Shown here piece by piece: positions 44,786-52,706 of a stretch of 63,897 nt of DNA. The stretch spans positions 1 to 63,897 of the forward strand of contig CAUDQR010000014.1 in assembly GCA_958451615.1 (NCBI GenBank). The letters run 5' to 3'. This DNA is from an uncultured Collinsella sp. (GTDB lineage: Bacteria; Actinomycetota; Coriobacteriia; Coriobacteriales; Coriobacteriaceae). Both the position numbers and the translations under genes were made by a program. Position 1 is the first letter of the stretch; the number at the start of each line of letters is the position of its first letter. Below the pieces are notes generated by a model. The model was not told the DNA's origin, ran no database searches, and was given only the letters and a program-made list of their open reading frames with translations.

Positions 44786-45568
44786 CTAGCGACCTCCGGC
44801 CAGCACCAGATCCTGCAGCGCCGAGTACACCTCGACGCGGCGCGGATCGTCCTGCTTGTCGATGAGCAGCGCCATGGCACCGCGGATATCGCCCTTGGGT
44901 GCGCCCTCGAGCGTATCCATAAACTCGTTGGCCAGGTCGCGGCCGTAGCGGTAGCCGCTCATGGCGCGAGCCTCGCGCTCAATGGCAACACGCAGCTTGT
45001 ACGGCACGCCGGGGTGCAGGATATCGGCCTGCTCGCCGGCGGCCTCCACCGTGGTCTCGGCATGGAGCTTTTGGTCCAGCAGACCAAGCGCCATGGCAAA
45101 GCCGTAGATGGTCTGCGCGGGGCTGGGCGGGCAGCCGGGGATGTAGACATCGACCGGCAGGATCTTATCCGTGCCGCCCCAGACGCAGTAGTTGTCGTAG
45201 AAGATGCCGCCGGTGCAGCCGCACGCGCCATAGGACACCACGATCTTGGGATCGGGCGCGGCCTCAAAGGCGCGCAGGGCCGGCATGCGCATGGCACGCG
45301 TCACGGCGCCGGTGTACAGCAACACGTCGGCGTGGCGGGGCGAGGGCACGACCTTGATACCAAAGCGCTCGACGTCAAAGACGGGCGTGATGGAACCAAA
45401 GATCTCGATCTCGCAGCCGTTGCAGCCGCCGCAGTCGACACGGTAGACGTACACCGAGCGCTTGATCTTCTTAAGAAGGGTCGCCTTGGCCTTCTCGATG
45501 CTCTCGTCGAGCTCGATCTTGGTCGGGCGGTACTGAAGCCGCTCGGGCAAAAGCGTGGGTTCGGCCAT
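44786..45568 (-). CDS. hyfI: Hydrogenase small subunit HyfI/HycG
   Basis: NuoB-like [4Fe-4S] protein of 260 residues that passes electrons to the NiFe site. The cysteines occur in RVDCGGCNGCEIE, GACGCTGG and IPGCPPSP, the expected four-ligand pattern for one cluster. N- and C-terminal extensions resemble HyfI of E. coli (252 residues). It lies between hyfH and hycH, spaced by 2 bases or less. Confidence 0.93.
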   Translation of the reverse strand: MAEPTLLPERLQYRPTKIELDESIEKAKATLLKKIKRSVYVYRVDCGGCNGCEIEIFGSITPVFDVERFGIKVVPSPRHADVLLYTGAVTRAMRMPALRAFEAAPDPKIVVSYGACGCTGGIFYDNYCVWGGTDKILPVDVYIPGCPPSPAQTIYGFAMALGLLDQKLHAETTVEAAGEQADILHPGVPYKLRVAIEREARAMSGYRYGRDLANEFMDTLEGAPKGDIRGAMALLIDKQDDPRRVEVYSALQDLVLAGGR

Positions 45569-45570
45569 GG

Positions 45571-46287
45571 TTACTCCTCCTTCGTATCAAAATCCATGAT
45601 GATGCCCTCGACCGGCGCAGGACCGGCGGGAATCTCGGGCGCATCGGGGTTGAGCTCGCGGTCGATATACTCCGGGTTCACGCCGTGGCCGCCCAGATAC
45701 TCCATGCCGGGGCCCTGGGGCTCGCCGGACGCAAGCGTCTCGTTGGCAGCCATGCCGCGCGCGTTGCCGGTCTTGACGGCCGAGGCGGCGCGCAGGGCGT
45801 CGAGCTCGCGCTTGCACTCCTGGCACATACCGACGGTACGGGCGGCCTGGATGGCCTCCATGCCGCCGGCCTTTTGCAGCAGGCGCTTGGCGTAGTCGAT
45901 CTCCTTGTGCGGGGCAAACGGCTTGCCGCAACGCGAGCAGTGCTCGAGCGTATAGACGCTCTTGCTGGTGAGGTCGTCCTTGCTCATGACGGCCAGCTCA
46001 AACTCCTCGGTGAGCTTGATGGCCTCCATGGGGCAGGCTTCCTCGCAGCGGCCGCAGAAGATGCAGCGACCGTAGTCGATCGACCAGGTGATGGTATCGG
46101 CCGCAAGGTCGGTGTCCATGCGAATGGCATCGGCCGGGCACGCCACGCCGCAGGCACCGCAGGCGATGCAGAGCTCCGCGTTGTGCTCGGGCTTGCCGCG
46201 CATGTCCTTGTTGGTGGGGAACGGCGCAAACGGGTACTTGACCGTCGCGTCTCCGGCCTTGGCGTTAACCTTCCAAAGCTTCAGCAT
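45571..46287 (-). CDS. hyfH: 8Fe ferredoxin-like subunit HyfH/HycF
   Basis: NuoI-like protein of 238 residues with two [4Fe-4S] motifs, CIACGACGVACPADAI and CIFCGRCEEACPMEAI. A further cysteine group, CSRCGKPFAP with a later CQEC, may bind zinc or a third centre, as in HyfH. The ATG at 46287 starts one base after a TAA that would end a UGA-readthrough form of HyfG; the frame is open further upstream, but that part has no family similarity. Confidence 0.9.
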   Translation of the reverse strand: MLKLWKVNAKAGDATVKYPFAPFPTNKDMRGKPEHNAELCIACGACGVACPADAIRMDTDLAADTITWSIDYGRCIFCGRCEEACPMEAIKLTEEFELAVMSKDDLTSKSVYTLEHCSRCGKPFAPHKEIDYAKRLLQKAGGMEAIQAARTVGMCQECKRELDALRAASAVKTGNARGMAANETLASGEPQGPGMEYLGGHGVNPEYIDRELNPDAPEIPAGPAPVEGIIMDFDTKEE

Positions 46288-46354
46288 ATTAGAGCGCCTC
46301 CTCATCGAGCGGAGCGGCCATGGTGCCCTCGCCCGCAAGCGGCGACTTGTCGCG

Positions 46355-48061
46355 TCAGACGTTCTCGAACTGCTCCTTGTCGAGCACGTGGTCGCGCTTG
46401 GCGGCGACATCGGTCACCGTCACGCGATCGGTGCAGGAGTAGCACGGGTCGAGCGAGCCGACGATCAGCGCCGCGTCGCCCACGGTGTTGCCGCGGAACA
46501 TGTAGCGCAGGACCGGCCAGTTGCTGTACGTGGCGGCCTTGGCGCGCCAGCGGTAGCACTTCTGGTTGTTGCCGAGCATCGCCCAGTGCACGTCCTCGCC
46601 GCGCGGCGCCTCGGTGGCGCCGATGGCGTACTTGTGCGGGGTGTACTCCCAATCCGTGGTGAGGATGGGGCCCGACGGGCAGTTCTCGAGCATGGTCTCG
46701 ATCATGTCGATCGAATCGTAGACCTCCTGAATGCGGACGGCGGTACGGCCGAAGGCATCGCAGGTGTCGGCCGTGGCGGCGTGCATCTTTTGGACGTCCG
46801 GATCGGCGTAGCCGTCGAAGGGATGGTCAAAACGCACGTCGCGGGCATAGCCCGAGCCACGCATGAGCGGGCCGACCGGCGAGAAGTCGCGTGCGATCTT
46901 GCGGTCCAAGATGCCGATACCACTCGTACGCTCAATAAAGTTGGGCGTGGAGAGCAAGACGTCGACAAGTTCCTGAACCTCGGAGCGCAGCTGGTGGATG
47001 GTCGTGAGCGTGGAGAGCTTCTGCTCGGCCAAAATGTCGCGACGCACGCCGCCGATCACGTTGAGGCCATAGGTCTTGCGGTGCCCGGAGAGCTTCTCGG
47101 CCAGGTCCATGGACTTCTCGCGGACGCGGAAGAACTGCTGGAAGCCGGAGTCGAAGCCGGTGTAGTGCGATGCGAGGCCAATGTTGAGCAGGTGCGAGTG
47201 CAGACGCTCGACCTCGAGCATGATGGCGCGGATGTACTGGGCGCGCGGCGGAACATGAATGCCCTGGGCACGCTCGACGGCCTCGGCATAGGCCACCGAG
47301 TGGGCGCAGCCGCAGATGCCGCAGATGCGGTCGGCGAGGAACGTCACGGCGTCATAGTTCAGGCGCGTCTCGGCAACCTTCTCCATGCCGCGGTGCACGT
47401 AGAACAGACGGTAGTCGGCGTCGACGATCGTCTCGCCCTCAACGAACAGGCGGAAGTGGCCGGGCTCGTCGGAGGTAATGTGCAACGGGCCCATGGGGAC
47501 GAGTGTGGTCTCCTTGCCCTTGGTATCGGCCAAGAACTCGTAGTTTTCCATGTCGCTCGCGGGAGCGGGGCGGAAACGGTAGTCCATGGAGTCCTTGCGC
47601 AGCGGGTACAGACCGCTGGGCCAGTCGTCGGGCAGCACCAGGCGACGACGATCGGGCAGACCCTCGGGAATCAGGCCGAACATGTCGCGCAGCTCGCGCT
47701 CGCCCCACACGCAGGCGGGGACGAACGGCGTCACGGACGGGAACGTCATCTTGGCGGGATCGACCTCGGTGCGCACGGTCACCCAGCCGGGGTCCTCCCC
47801 CTCCATGGAGATGACGTAGTACAAGGCGTAGCGACCGCACAGACTGCGCTCGTCGTTGCCGACGATCACGGGAATCCAGCCGTAACGCTCGTAATACAGG
47901 TAGTGGACGGCCTCGGGCAGCTTGTCCTGCTTGACGGTAATCGTCAGCTGGTCCTCGCACTGCCACTCGACCTTCTCGATGCAGCCCGGAACGGCGCGGC
48001 GCAGGGCTTCGACATGGCTCTCGCAGCGACGGGCATACACCTTGTTCTCAGTTTCAATCAT
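46355..48061 (-). CDS. hyfG: [NiFe]-hydrogenase large subunit HyfG/HycE, with in-frame UGA near its end
   Basis: 568 residues to the UGA. The N-terminal 170 residues are NuoC-like and the rest NuoD-like, as in HyfG/HycE. Nickel ligands are in CGICGCAH (Cys247, Cys250) and DPCYSC (Cys540, Cys543). HycI should cut after Arg546. The UGA at codon 569 is followed in frame by 21 sense codons beginning RDKSPLAGEG and a TAA at 46289-46291, one base before hyfH. E. coli HycE ends with the similar RKNSPLK, so this extension is ancestral coding sequence. Either the UGA is decoded or read through, or a nonsense change has trimmed the cleaved peptide. The coordinates here stop at the UGA. Confidence 0.93.
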   Translation of the reverse strand: MIETENKVYARRCESHVEALRRAVPGCIEKVEWQCEDQLTITVKQDKLPEAVHYLYYERYGWIPVIVGNDERSLCGRYALYYVISMEGEDPGWVTVRTEVDPAKMTFPSVTPFVPACVWGERELRDMFGLIPEGLPDRRRLVLPDDWPSGLYPLRKDSMDYRFRPAPASDMENYEFLADTKGKETTLVPMGPLHITSDEPGHFRLFVEGETIVDADYRLFYVHRGMEKVAETRLNYDAVTFLADRICGICGCAHSVAYAEAVERAQGIHVPPRAQYIRAIMLEVERLHSHLLNIGLASHYTGFDSGFQQFFRVREKSMDLAEKLSGHRKTYGLNVIGGVRRDILAEQKLSTLTTIHQLRSEVQELVDVLLSTPNFIERTSGIGILDRKIARDFSPVGPLMRGSGYARDVRFDHPFDGYADPDVQKMHAATADTCDAFGRTAVRIQEVYDSIDMIETMLENCPSGPILTTDWEYTPHKYAIGATEAPRGEDVHWAMLGNNQKCYRWRAKAATYSNWPVLRYMFRGNTVGDAALIVGSLDPCYSCTDRVTVTDVAAKRDHVLDKEQFENV

Positions 48062-48064
48062 TCG

Positions 48065-49624
48065 TTACTCCACCTCGCTCTGAGCGGTCTCGGTACCGAA
48101 CACAGCGCTGTACATCGGCGTCGCGTGAAGTTCCTCGGTGCTCTGCTCGAGCACGATGCCGGTCGCGGTCTCCACACCGTGCACGAGAGGCAGCGGGGTG
48201 GCGATGCCAAACCACAAGATCATGACAGCCAGGATGATTTCGGGGATAAGCATGAGCGCCGGGGCCTCATGCTTGCCCATGCCCTGGGGCGCATGACCGA
48301 ATACCGACTTGAGTGCGATGCGGGTGAGCGCGGAGATGGCCACGGTAAGACCGAGGGCGACCACGACGACCAGCCACATGGGACCGGTGGTAACACCGGC
48401 GACAAAAGTCAGGAACTCGGAGATAAACATGCCAAAGGGCGGGAAGGCACCAAGACCGAGCAGCGCCAGGATGGCGAGCGCGGCGGTTGCGGGGGCAACC
48501 TCGACGACACCCTGGATCTTGGCCAGGCTACGCGTGCCAAAGGCGTGCTGGATGTTGCCGGACACGCAGAAGGCAAGCGTCTTGGTAAAGCCGTGGAACA
48601 CGCAGTGCAACAGGGCCGCGGCGATACCCAGCGGGCCACCGATACCCAGGCACAGGGCGATAACGCCCACGTTCTCCACAGACGAGTACGCAAAGCGGCG
48701 CTTGAGGTCGTCCTGGCGAAACATCGAGAGTGCCGCCACCAAAATGGACAGCGTGCCGACGATCAGCAGCAAAAGTTGCGGATACTCGGCGCCCACAGCT
48801 TGGATGGTAAAGCCGTAGAAACGCATGATCACAAGCATGGCGCACTTAAGCAGCACGCCCGAGAGCAGGGCCGAGACAGGGCTCGGGGCCTGGGAGTGGG
48901 CATCGGGCAGCCAAGTGTGCATGGGGAACAGGCCGGCCTTGGTGCCAAAGCCGATCACGATAAACGCAAAGGCGAGGCGCATGAGCGTCGGGTCGAACTG
49001 GTCGGCATACGGCAGCACGCACGACAGGAATGCGGCCTCGTGGGCGTTGGGAATCACGTCGGCGGCGTTGGCGTAGATCAGCAGCGTACCGAACAGGCCA
49101 AAGGCCACGCCGGCGGTGCAGACCATCGCATACTTCCAAGAAGCCTCGAGGGCCGTCTTGTTCTTGTAGATACCCACGAGGAACACGGTGGAAAGCGTGG
49201 TTGCCTCCACGGCGGCCCACGTGAGGATCATGTTGTTGGACAGGCACGCGAGCAGCATGGTGAACACGAACAGGCTAAACAGCGCAAAATACTGCTTGGC
49301 GCGCTCGGCAGGCATGGAGCCCTCCTCGATATCGGCCTTTACATAGGGCAGCGAGAACAGCCCCGTAAGAAAACCGATAAAGCCAATGAGCAGCACAAAG
49401 ATGGCGCCCAGCGAATCGAGGTGGAACCACAGGCCAAGAGCGCTCGCGGCGTCGCCGCTCATAAGGACGTCACCGGCCGTCATAATCGACAGCACCAGAA
49501 CGGCTGCGACGGAGACCAGGTTGAGACCGGCAAACACGTTATAGGACGTGTTCTTGGGCAAAAACGCCATGACCAGCGAGAACACCAAAGGAGTCGCGAG
49601 CAGGGCGAGAATCAACGTTTCCAT
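48065..49624 (-). CDS. hyfF: Hydrogenase-4 membrane subunit HyfF
   Basis: Antiporter-like (NuoL/M/N family) membrane protein of 519 residues with about 14 helices. The conserved helix-5 glutamate region (ILTWAAVEATTLSTVFLV) and helix-7 lysine region (GTKAGLFPMHTWLPDAHSQAP) are present. Hyf-type complexes have three such subunits, hence more potential proton or ion translocation than the Hyc type, which has one. It starts 3 bases upstream of hyfG on the transcript. Length matches HyfF of E. coli (526). Confidence 0.93.
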   Translation of the reverse strand: METLILALLATPLVFSLVMAFLPKNTSYNVFAGLNLVSVAAVLVLSIMTAGDVLMSGDAASALGLWFHLDSLGAIFVLLIGFIGFLTGLFSLPYVKADIEEGSMPAERAKQYFALFSLFVFTMLLACLSNNMILTWAAVEATTLSTVFLVGIYKNKTALEASWKYAMVCTAGVAFGLFGTLLIYANAADVIPNAHEAAFLSCVLPYADQFDPTLMRLAFAFIVIGFGTKAGLFPMHTWLPDAHSQAPSPVSALLSGVLLKCAMLVIMRFYGFTIQAVGAEYPQLLLLIVGTLSILVAALSMFRQDDLKRRFAYSSVENVGVIALCLGIGGPLGIAAALLHCVFHGFTKTLAFCVSGNIQHAFGTRSLAKIQGVVEVAPATAALAILALLGLGAFPPFGMFISEFLTFVAGVTTGPMWLVVVVALGLTVAISALTRIALKSVFGHAPQGMGKHEAPALMLIPEIILAVMILWFGIATPLPLVHGVETATGIVLEQSTEELHATPMYSAVFGTETAQSEVE

Positions 49625-49627
49625 GGA

Positions 49628-50281
49628 CTACCCCCTCAGCTCGGACAGGTCGCGCGCATCGAGCGAGTGGGAGTCGTCCCAAATGCGACGCACGACGATG
49701 GACATGATGATGACGGCAAAGATGGCGTCGGTGGCAATACCGATCTCGATGATCTCGGGAGCGGTGGGGGCCAAAAGCGCGAGCGTCACATGGCTGCCGT
49801 TTTCCATAAGGCAGTATCCAAAGATCTGCTTCATGATGTTGCGCTGCGAAATGATGCAGGTGAGGCCCACAAAGAAGTGAGCGAAGCTAATAGCGAGCGC
49901 AGGCGTTGCGACCTCGGCCGTGGGCAGGCTGATCTGCGTCACGACGGCAAAGCAGATCGCAACCTCGACGGCGATGATGCAAATGGCCCACGCGGGCTTA
50001 AGGCCGGCCTTGAGCGATGCGTCGCTCGGCTCACCCATCTTCCTGTATGCGCGGTTGAGGATATAAGGGACCAGGACGACCTTGGTGATAAAGGCGGATC
50101 CAGCCCACATAAGCAGCTCCTGCGCACCGGTGGTGACACCGAGCGTGGCAAGTAGTCCCACGAGCACCAGCGACTGCACCGCATACCAGTGGATGGAGTG
50201 TTTGATGTTCTTGGAGACAACCACCATGGTGGACGTAACGATCAGAAGGCCGCCAAGGATGTTGACGATCGAATAACCCAT
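49628..50281 (-). CDS. hyfE: Hydrogenase-4 membrane subunit HyfE
   Basis: A 217-residue membrane protein with about 7 helices, equivalent to NuoK plus an extra N-terminal region, as in HyfE (216 residues in E. coli). The presence of this subunit distinguishes Hyf from the simpler Hyc complex. GYCLMENGSHVTLALL is the NuoK-like core with its conserved glutamate. It lies between hyfD and hyfF with short gaps. Confidence 0.92.
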   Translation of the reverse strand: MGYSIVNILGGLLIVTSTMVVVSKNIKHSIHWYAVQSLVLVGLLATLGVTTGAQELLMWAGSAFITKVVLVPYILNRAYRKMGEPSDASLKAGLKPAWAICIIAVEVAICFAVVTQISLPTAEVATPALAISFAHFFVGLTCIISQRNIMKQIFGYCLMENGSHVTLALLAPTAPEIIEIGIATDAIFAVIIMSIVVRRIWDDSHSLDARDLSELRG

Positions 50282-50294
50282 GTCGTTCTACCTC

Positions 50295-51752
50295 CTAACC
50301 GATCCAGCTGGCCGAAAGCGGGCCGCTGACGATGACCATGATGATGAGCACGATGAACACGAACGCCATCGCGCGGGGAAGCGGGGCTCCCGCAGCGACC
50401 TCTTCGCTCGGCTCGCCGGGCAGGCAATAGCCCATCCACTTGAGGAACCAGGCAAAGGTGGCGACGGTCTCGGCGACCATGATGCACACGAGCACCAGGA
50501 TCGCAACGTTGCCGGCACCCACAGAAAAGCCGCCGGCGATGATCTGGAACTTCGAGAAGAACGTGTTCATGGGCGGCACGCCGGCAATGGCGAGTGCCGC
50601 GACACCAAAGCCCACGCCCGAAATCGGGTACTTCTTTACGATGCCGCGAAGCTTGGGCAGCATACGCGTGCCGAGGGTGAAGGAGAACGAACCGGCGATC
50701 AGGAAGAACAGGGTCTTGGCGAAAGCGTGGTTAAAGATGTGGCACACGGCGCCATCGAAGGCAAGCTGACTGCCAAAGACCGAAAGACCCAGACCAAAGA
50801 ACACATAGGAGAGCTGGGCGATCGTGGAGAAGGCCAGCAGACGCTTCATGTCCTTTTGCGGCAGGTACATAAGGAAACCAAGGAGCATGGTGACCATGGC
50901 GTCGATAATGGCGACCCAGCCCACAATCTCGGGAATCTCGCCGGCAGAGACGAGTGCACGCGCGAACACGCACACGCCGACCTTGACCATCGAGGCACCA
51001 TGCAGGTAGGCCGAAACAGGCGTCGGCGCCTCCATGGCCGAAGGCAGCCACATGTACATGGGAACCTGTGCGGACTTGGCCCAGGCCGCAAACAGCACGA
51101 GCAAAAGGACGATAGCCTTGAGCTTGGCGTCGAGGCCGGCAATCGCGGTAATGGCGAAGGTACCGGTGTGGGCAAACACGATGGCGGCGCCCAGATACAG
51201 GCCGAGCGCACCGATATGCGTGATGATCAGGGCCTTCATGCCGGCCTTCTTGGCCGTAGGCGTCATGTAGTAGCTAATGAGGCCCCAAGAGCACGCACCC
51301 GTGATCTCAAAGAACACGAGCTGGCCCAAAAGGGTCGAGCTGTACACGAGGCCGGCCATGGCACCGATGAAGGTCGCGAGGTACGCGTAGAAGCGACGAC
51401 GCGGCGCGTCGGGATGCTCACGGTTGTTCTCGCTCATATAGGGGATCGAATAGATCACGACAAGCAGGCCGATACCCACAAAGGCGGGCGCGAGCAGCGT
51501 GCTCATGCGATCGAAGGTGAATCCCATAACGAGGGTCTGCCCAAACGAGATCAGGGGGACCTGCGTGTCGGGCATGCTGGCGCCAGCGAAATTCGCGGCG
51601 AGGGCGATGGTGCAGACCGTCGAGACGGCGGCACCCAAAACGCTGAACCACCTGGCGTACGGACGGGGGAACAGGGCGACGAGCACCGAGGCCACCATCG
51701 GGGCCGCGATAGCGACCAAGCCGAGAAGGGACAGACTGACTGCAAATGACAT
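50295..51752 (-). CDS. hyfD: Hydrogenase-4 membrane subunit HyfD
   Basis: Antiporter-like membrane protein of 485 residues with about 14 helices (E. coli HyfD, 479). Typical segments are VFFEITGACSWGLISYY with the helix-5 glutamate and AAWAKSAQVPMYMWLPSAMEAPTPVSAYLH in two pieces around helix 7. The lysine-bearing QKDMKRLLAFSTIAQLSY region also fits. It is the second antiporter-like subunit of the operon. Confidence 0.93.
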   Translation of the reverse strand: MSFAVSLSLLGLVAIAAPMVASVLVALFPRPYARWFSVLGAAVSTVCTIALAANFAGASMPDTQVPLISFGQTLVMGFTFDRMSTLLAPAFVGIGLLVVIYSIPYMSENNREHPDAPRRRFYAYLATFIGAMAGLVYSSTLLGQLVFFEITGACSWGLISYYMTPTAKKAGMKALIITHIGALGLYLGAAIVFAHTGTFAITAIAGLDAKLKAIVLLLVLFAAWAKSAQVPMYMWLPSAMEAPTPVSAYLHGASMVKVGVCVFARALVSAGEIPEIVGWVAIIDAMVTMLLGFLMYLPQKDMKRLLAFSTIAQLSYVFFGLGLSVFGSQLAFDGAVCHIFNHAFAKTLFFLIAGSFSFTLGTRMLPKLRGIVKKYPISGVGFGVAALAIAGVPPMNTFFSKFQIIAGGFSVGAGNVAILVLVCIMVAETVATFAWFLKWMGYCLPGEPSEEVAAGAPLPRAMAFVFIVLIIMVIVSGPLSASWIG

Positions 51753-51767
51753 TGTTTCTCCCTTCTC

Positions 51768-52694
51768 CTACACGCCGACGACCACGAAGACAAACGCCAG
51801 AACGGCGATGCCCACGACGGCCCAGGTTTGATTGCCAAGCACCTTAAAGCGCGAGCGCGAGCAGGAGTTCTCGATCACGCCGCACACGACAAAGTCGATC
51901 AGGCACTTCACCAGGAAGATGACCGCGCCCAGAACGGCTGCGGCCCCCACGGTCGCGGGCTCGCCCCAGGGGACGAAGATCGCGCAGAACCAGGCGACGA
52001 CCAGGACCTGCTTCATGGACATGGCGAGCTTGGCCATCGCAAGCGACGGTCCGGAAAGCTCGGCGAGCGGACCTTCCTGAAGCTCCTGCTCGGCCTCGGC
52101 CTGATCAAACGGCAGCTTGCCGAGCTCCATATAGCAGGCAATCGCAAAGGCGATGCCGGCGAGGATCACGGCGACCGGCGCGTCGACGGCACCCGTCATG
52201 ATGTGCTGACCCATGGTGGCGATGTCGGTGGAGCCGCACACCAGGGCCGCGGCAAACAGCGCCAGCAGCATGGACGGCTCGATGAGCACGCTCATGAGCA
52301 GCTCGCGGACGCCGCCGATACCGGCGTAGGCGTTGGACGAATCCACACCGCAGAGGGCGAAGAAGAAGCGGGCGAGCGCCAGGCTGTACATGATGGTGAT
52401 GGCGTCACCAAAGACCGGGATGGGGCTTTGCGCCGTAAAGAGCGGCAGGCCCATAGCGAGCATAAAGGCGACGGCGAAGAACAGCGGCGGCATAATGCGC
52501 AGCGCAAAGCTCGCGTCCTCGCTCTGGGACTCGGGGCGCGCAAAGAGCTTGGCCAGGTCGCGATAGTCCTGCATGATGCTGGGGCCGCGACGGTTGTGCA
52601 TCTTGGCGCGGATCACGCGACCGAGACCGGAGAAGAACGGCGCGACGGCCATAACGACCACGCCCTGCAGAACGGCAAGTACGATGTTGTTCAT
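51768..52694 (-). CDS. hyfC: Hydrogenase-4 membrane subunit HyfC (NuoH-like)
   Basis: A 308-residue membrane protein with about 8 helices, equivalent to NuoH, HycD and HyfC. It anchors the soluble hydrogenase arm to the membrane. Signatures are RAKMHNRRGPSIMQDYRDL and ELGKLPFDQAEAEQELQEGP, the acidic loop typical of the family. It lies between hyfB and hyfD with gaps under 20 bases. Confidence 0.93.
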   Translation of the reverse strand: MNNIVLAVLQGVVVMAVAPFFSGLGRVIRAKMHNRRGPSIMQDYRDLAKLFARPESQSEDASFALRIMPPLFFAVAFMLAMGLPLFTAQSPIPVFGDAITIMYSLALARFFFALCGVDSSNAYAGIGGVRELLMSVLIEPSMLLALFAAALVCGSTDIATMGQHIMTGAVDAPVAVILAGIAFAIACYMELGKLPFDQAEAEQELQEGPLAELSGPSLAMAKLAMSMKQVLVVAWFCAIFVPWGEPATVGAAAVLGAVIFLVKCLIDFVVCGVIENSCSRSRFKVLGNQTWAVVGIAVLAFVFVVVGV

Positions 52695-52706
52695 GCTCTC
52701 CCCTCC

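Noticed and set aside
46355..46400. A canonical SECIS element after the hyfG UGA
   Set aside because: No GGTCT-like loop lies about 11 bases after the UGA; only a short palindrome and a G/C stem are present, so Sec insertion is not claimed.
45571..46410. A longer HyfH starting at 46410
   Set aside because: The extra residues are Ser/Arg-rich, lie opposite no family similarity, and overlap the hyfG tail; MLKLWKVNAK at 46287 is the conserved start.
46088..50155. A plus-strand open frame of 1355 codons opposite hyfE-hyfH
   Set aside because: It mirrors the codon bias of the real minus-strand genes; the product is low-complexity, rich in His, Gly, Arg and Glu, and has no recognisable domain. 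Other long antisense frames (24129-26285, 30259-33132, 14237-16000) were rejected for the same reason.
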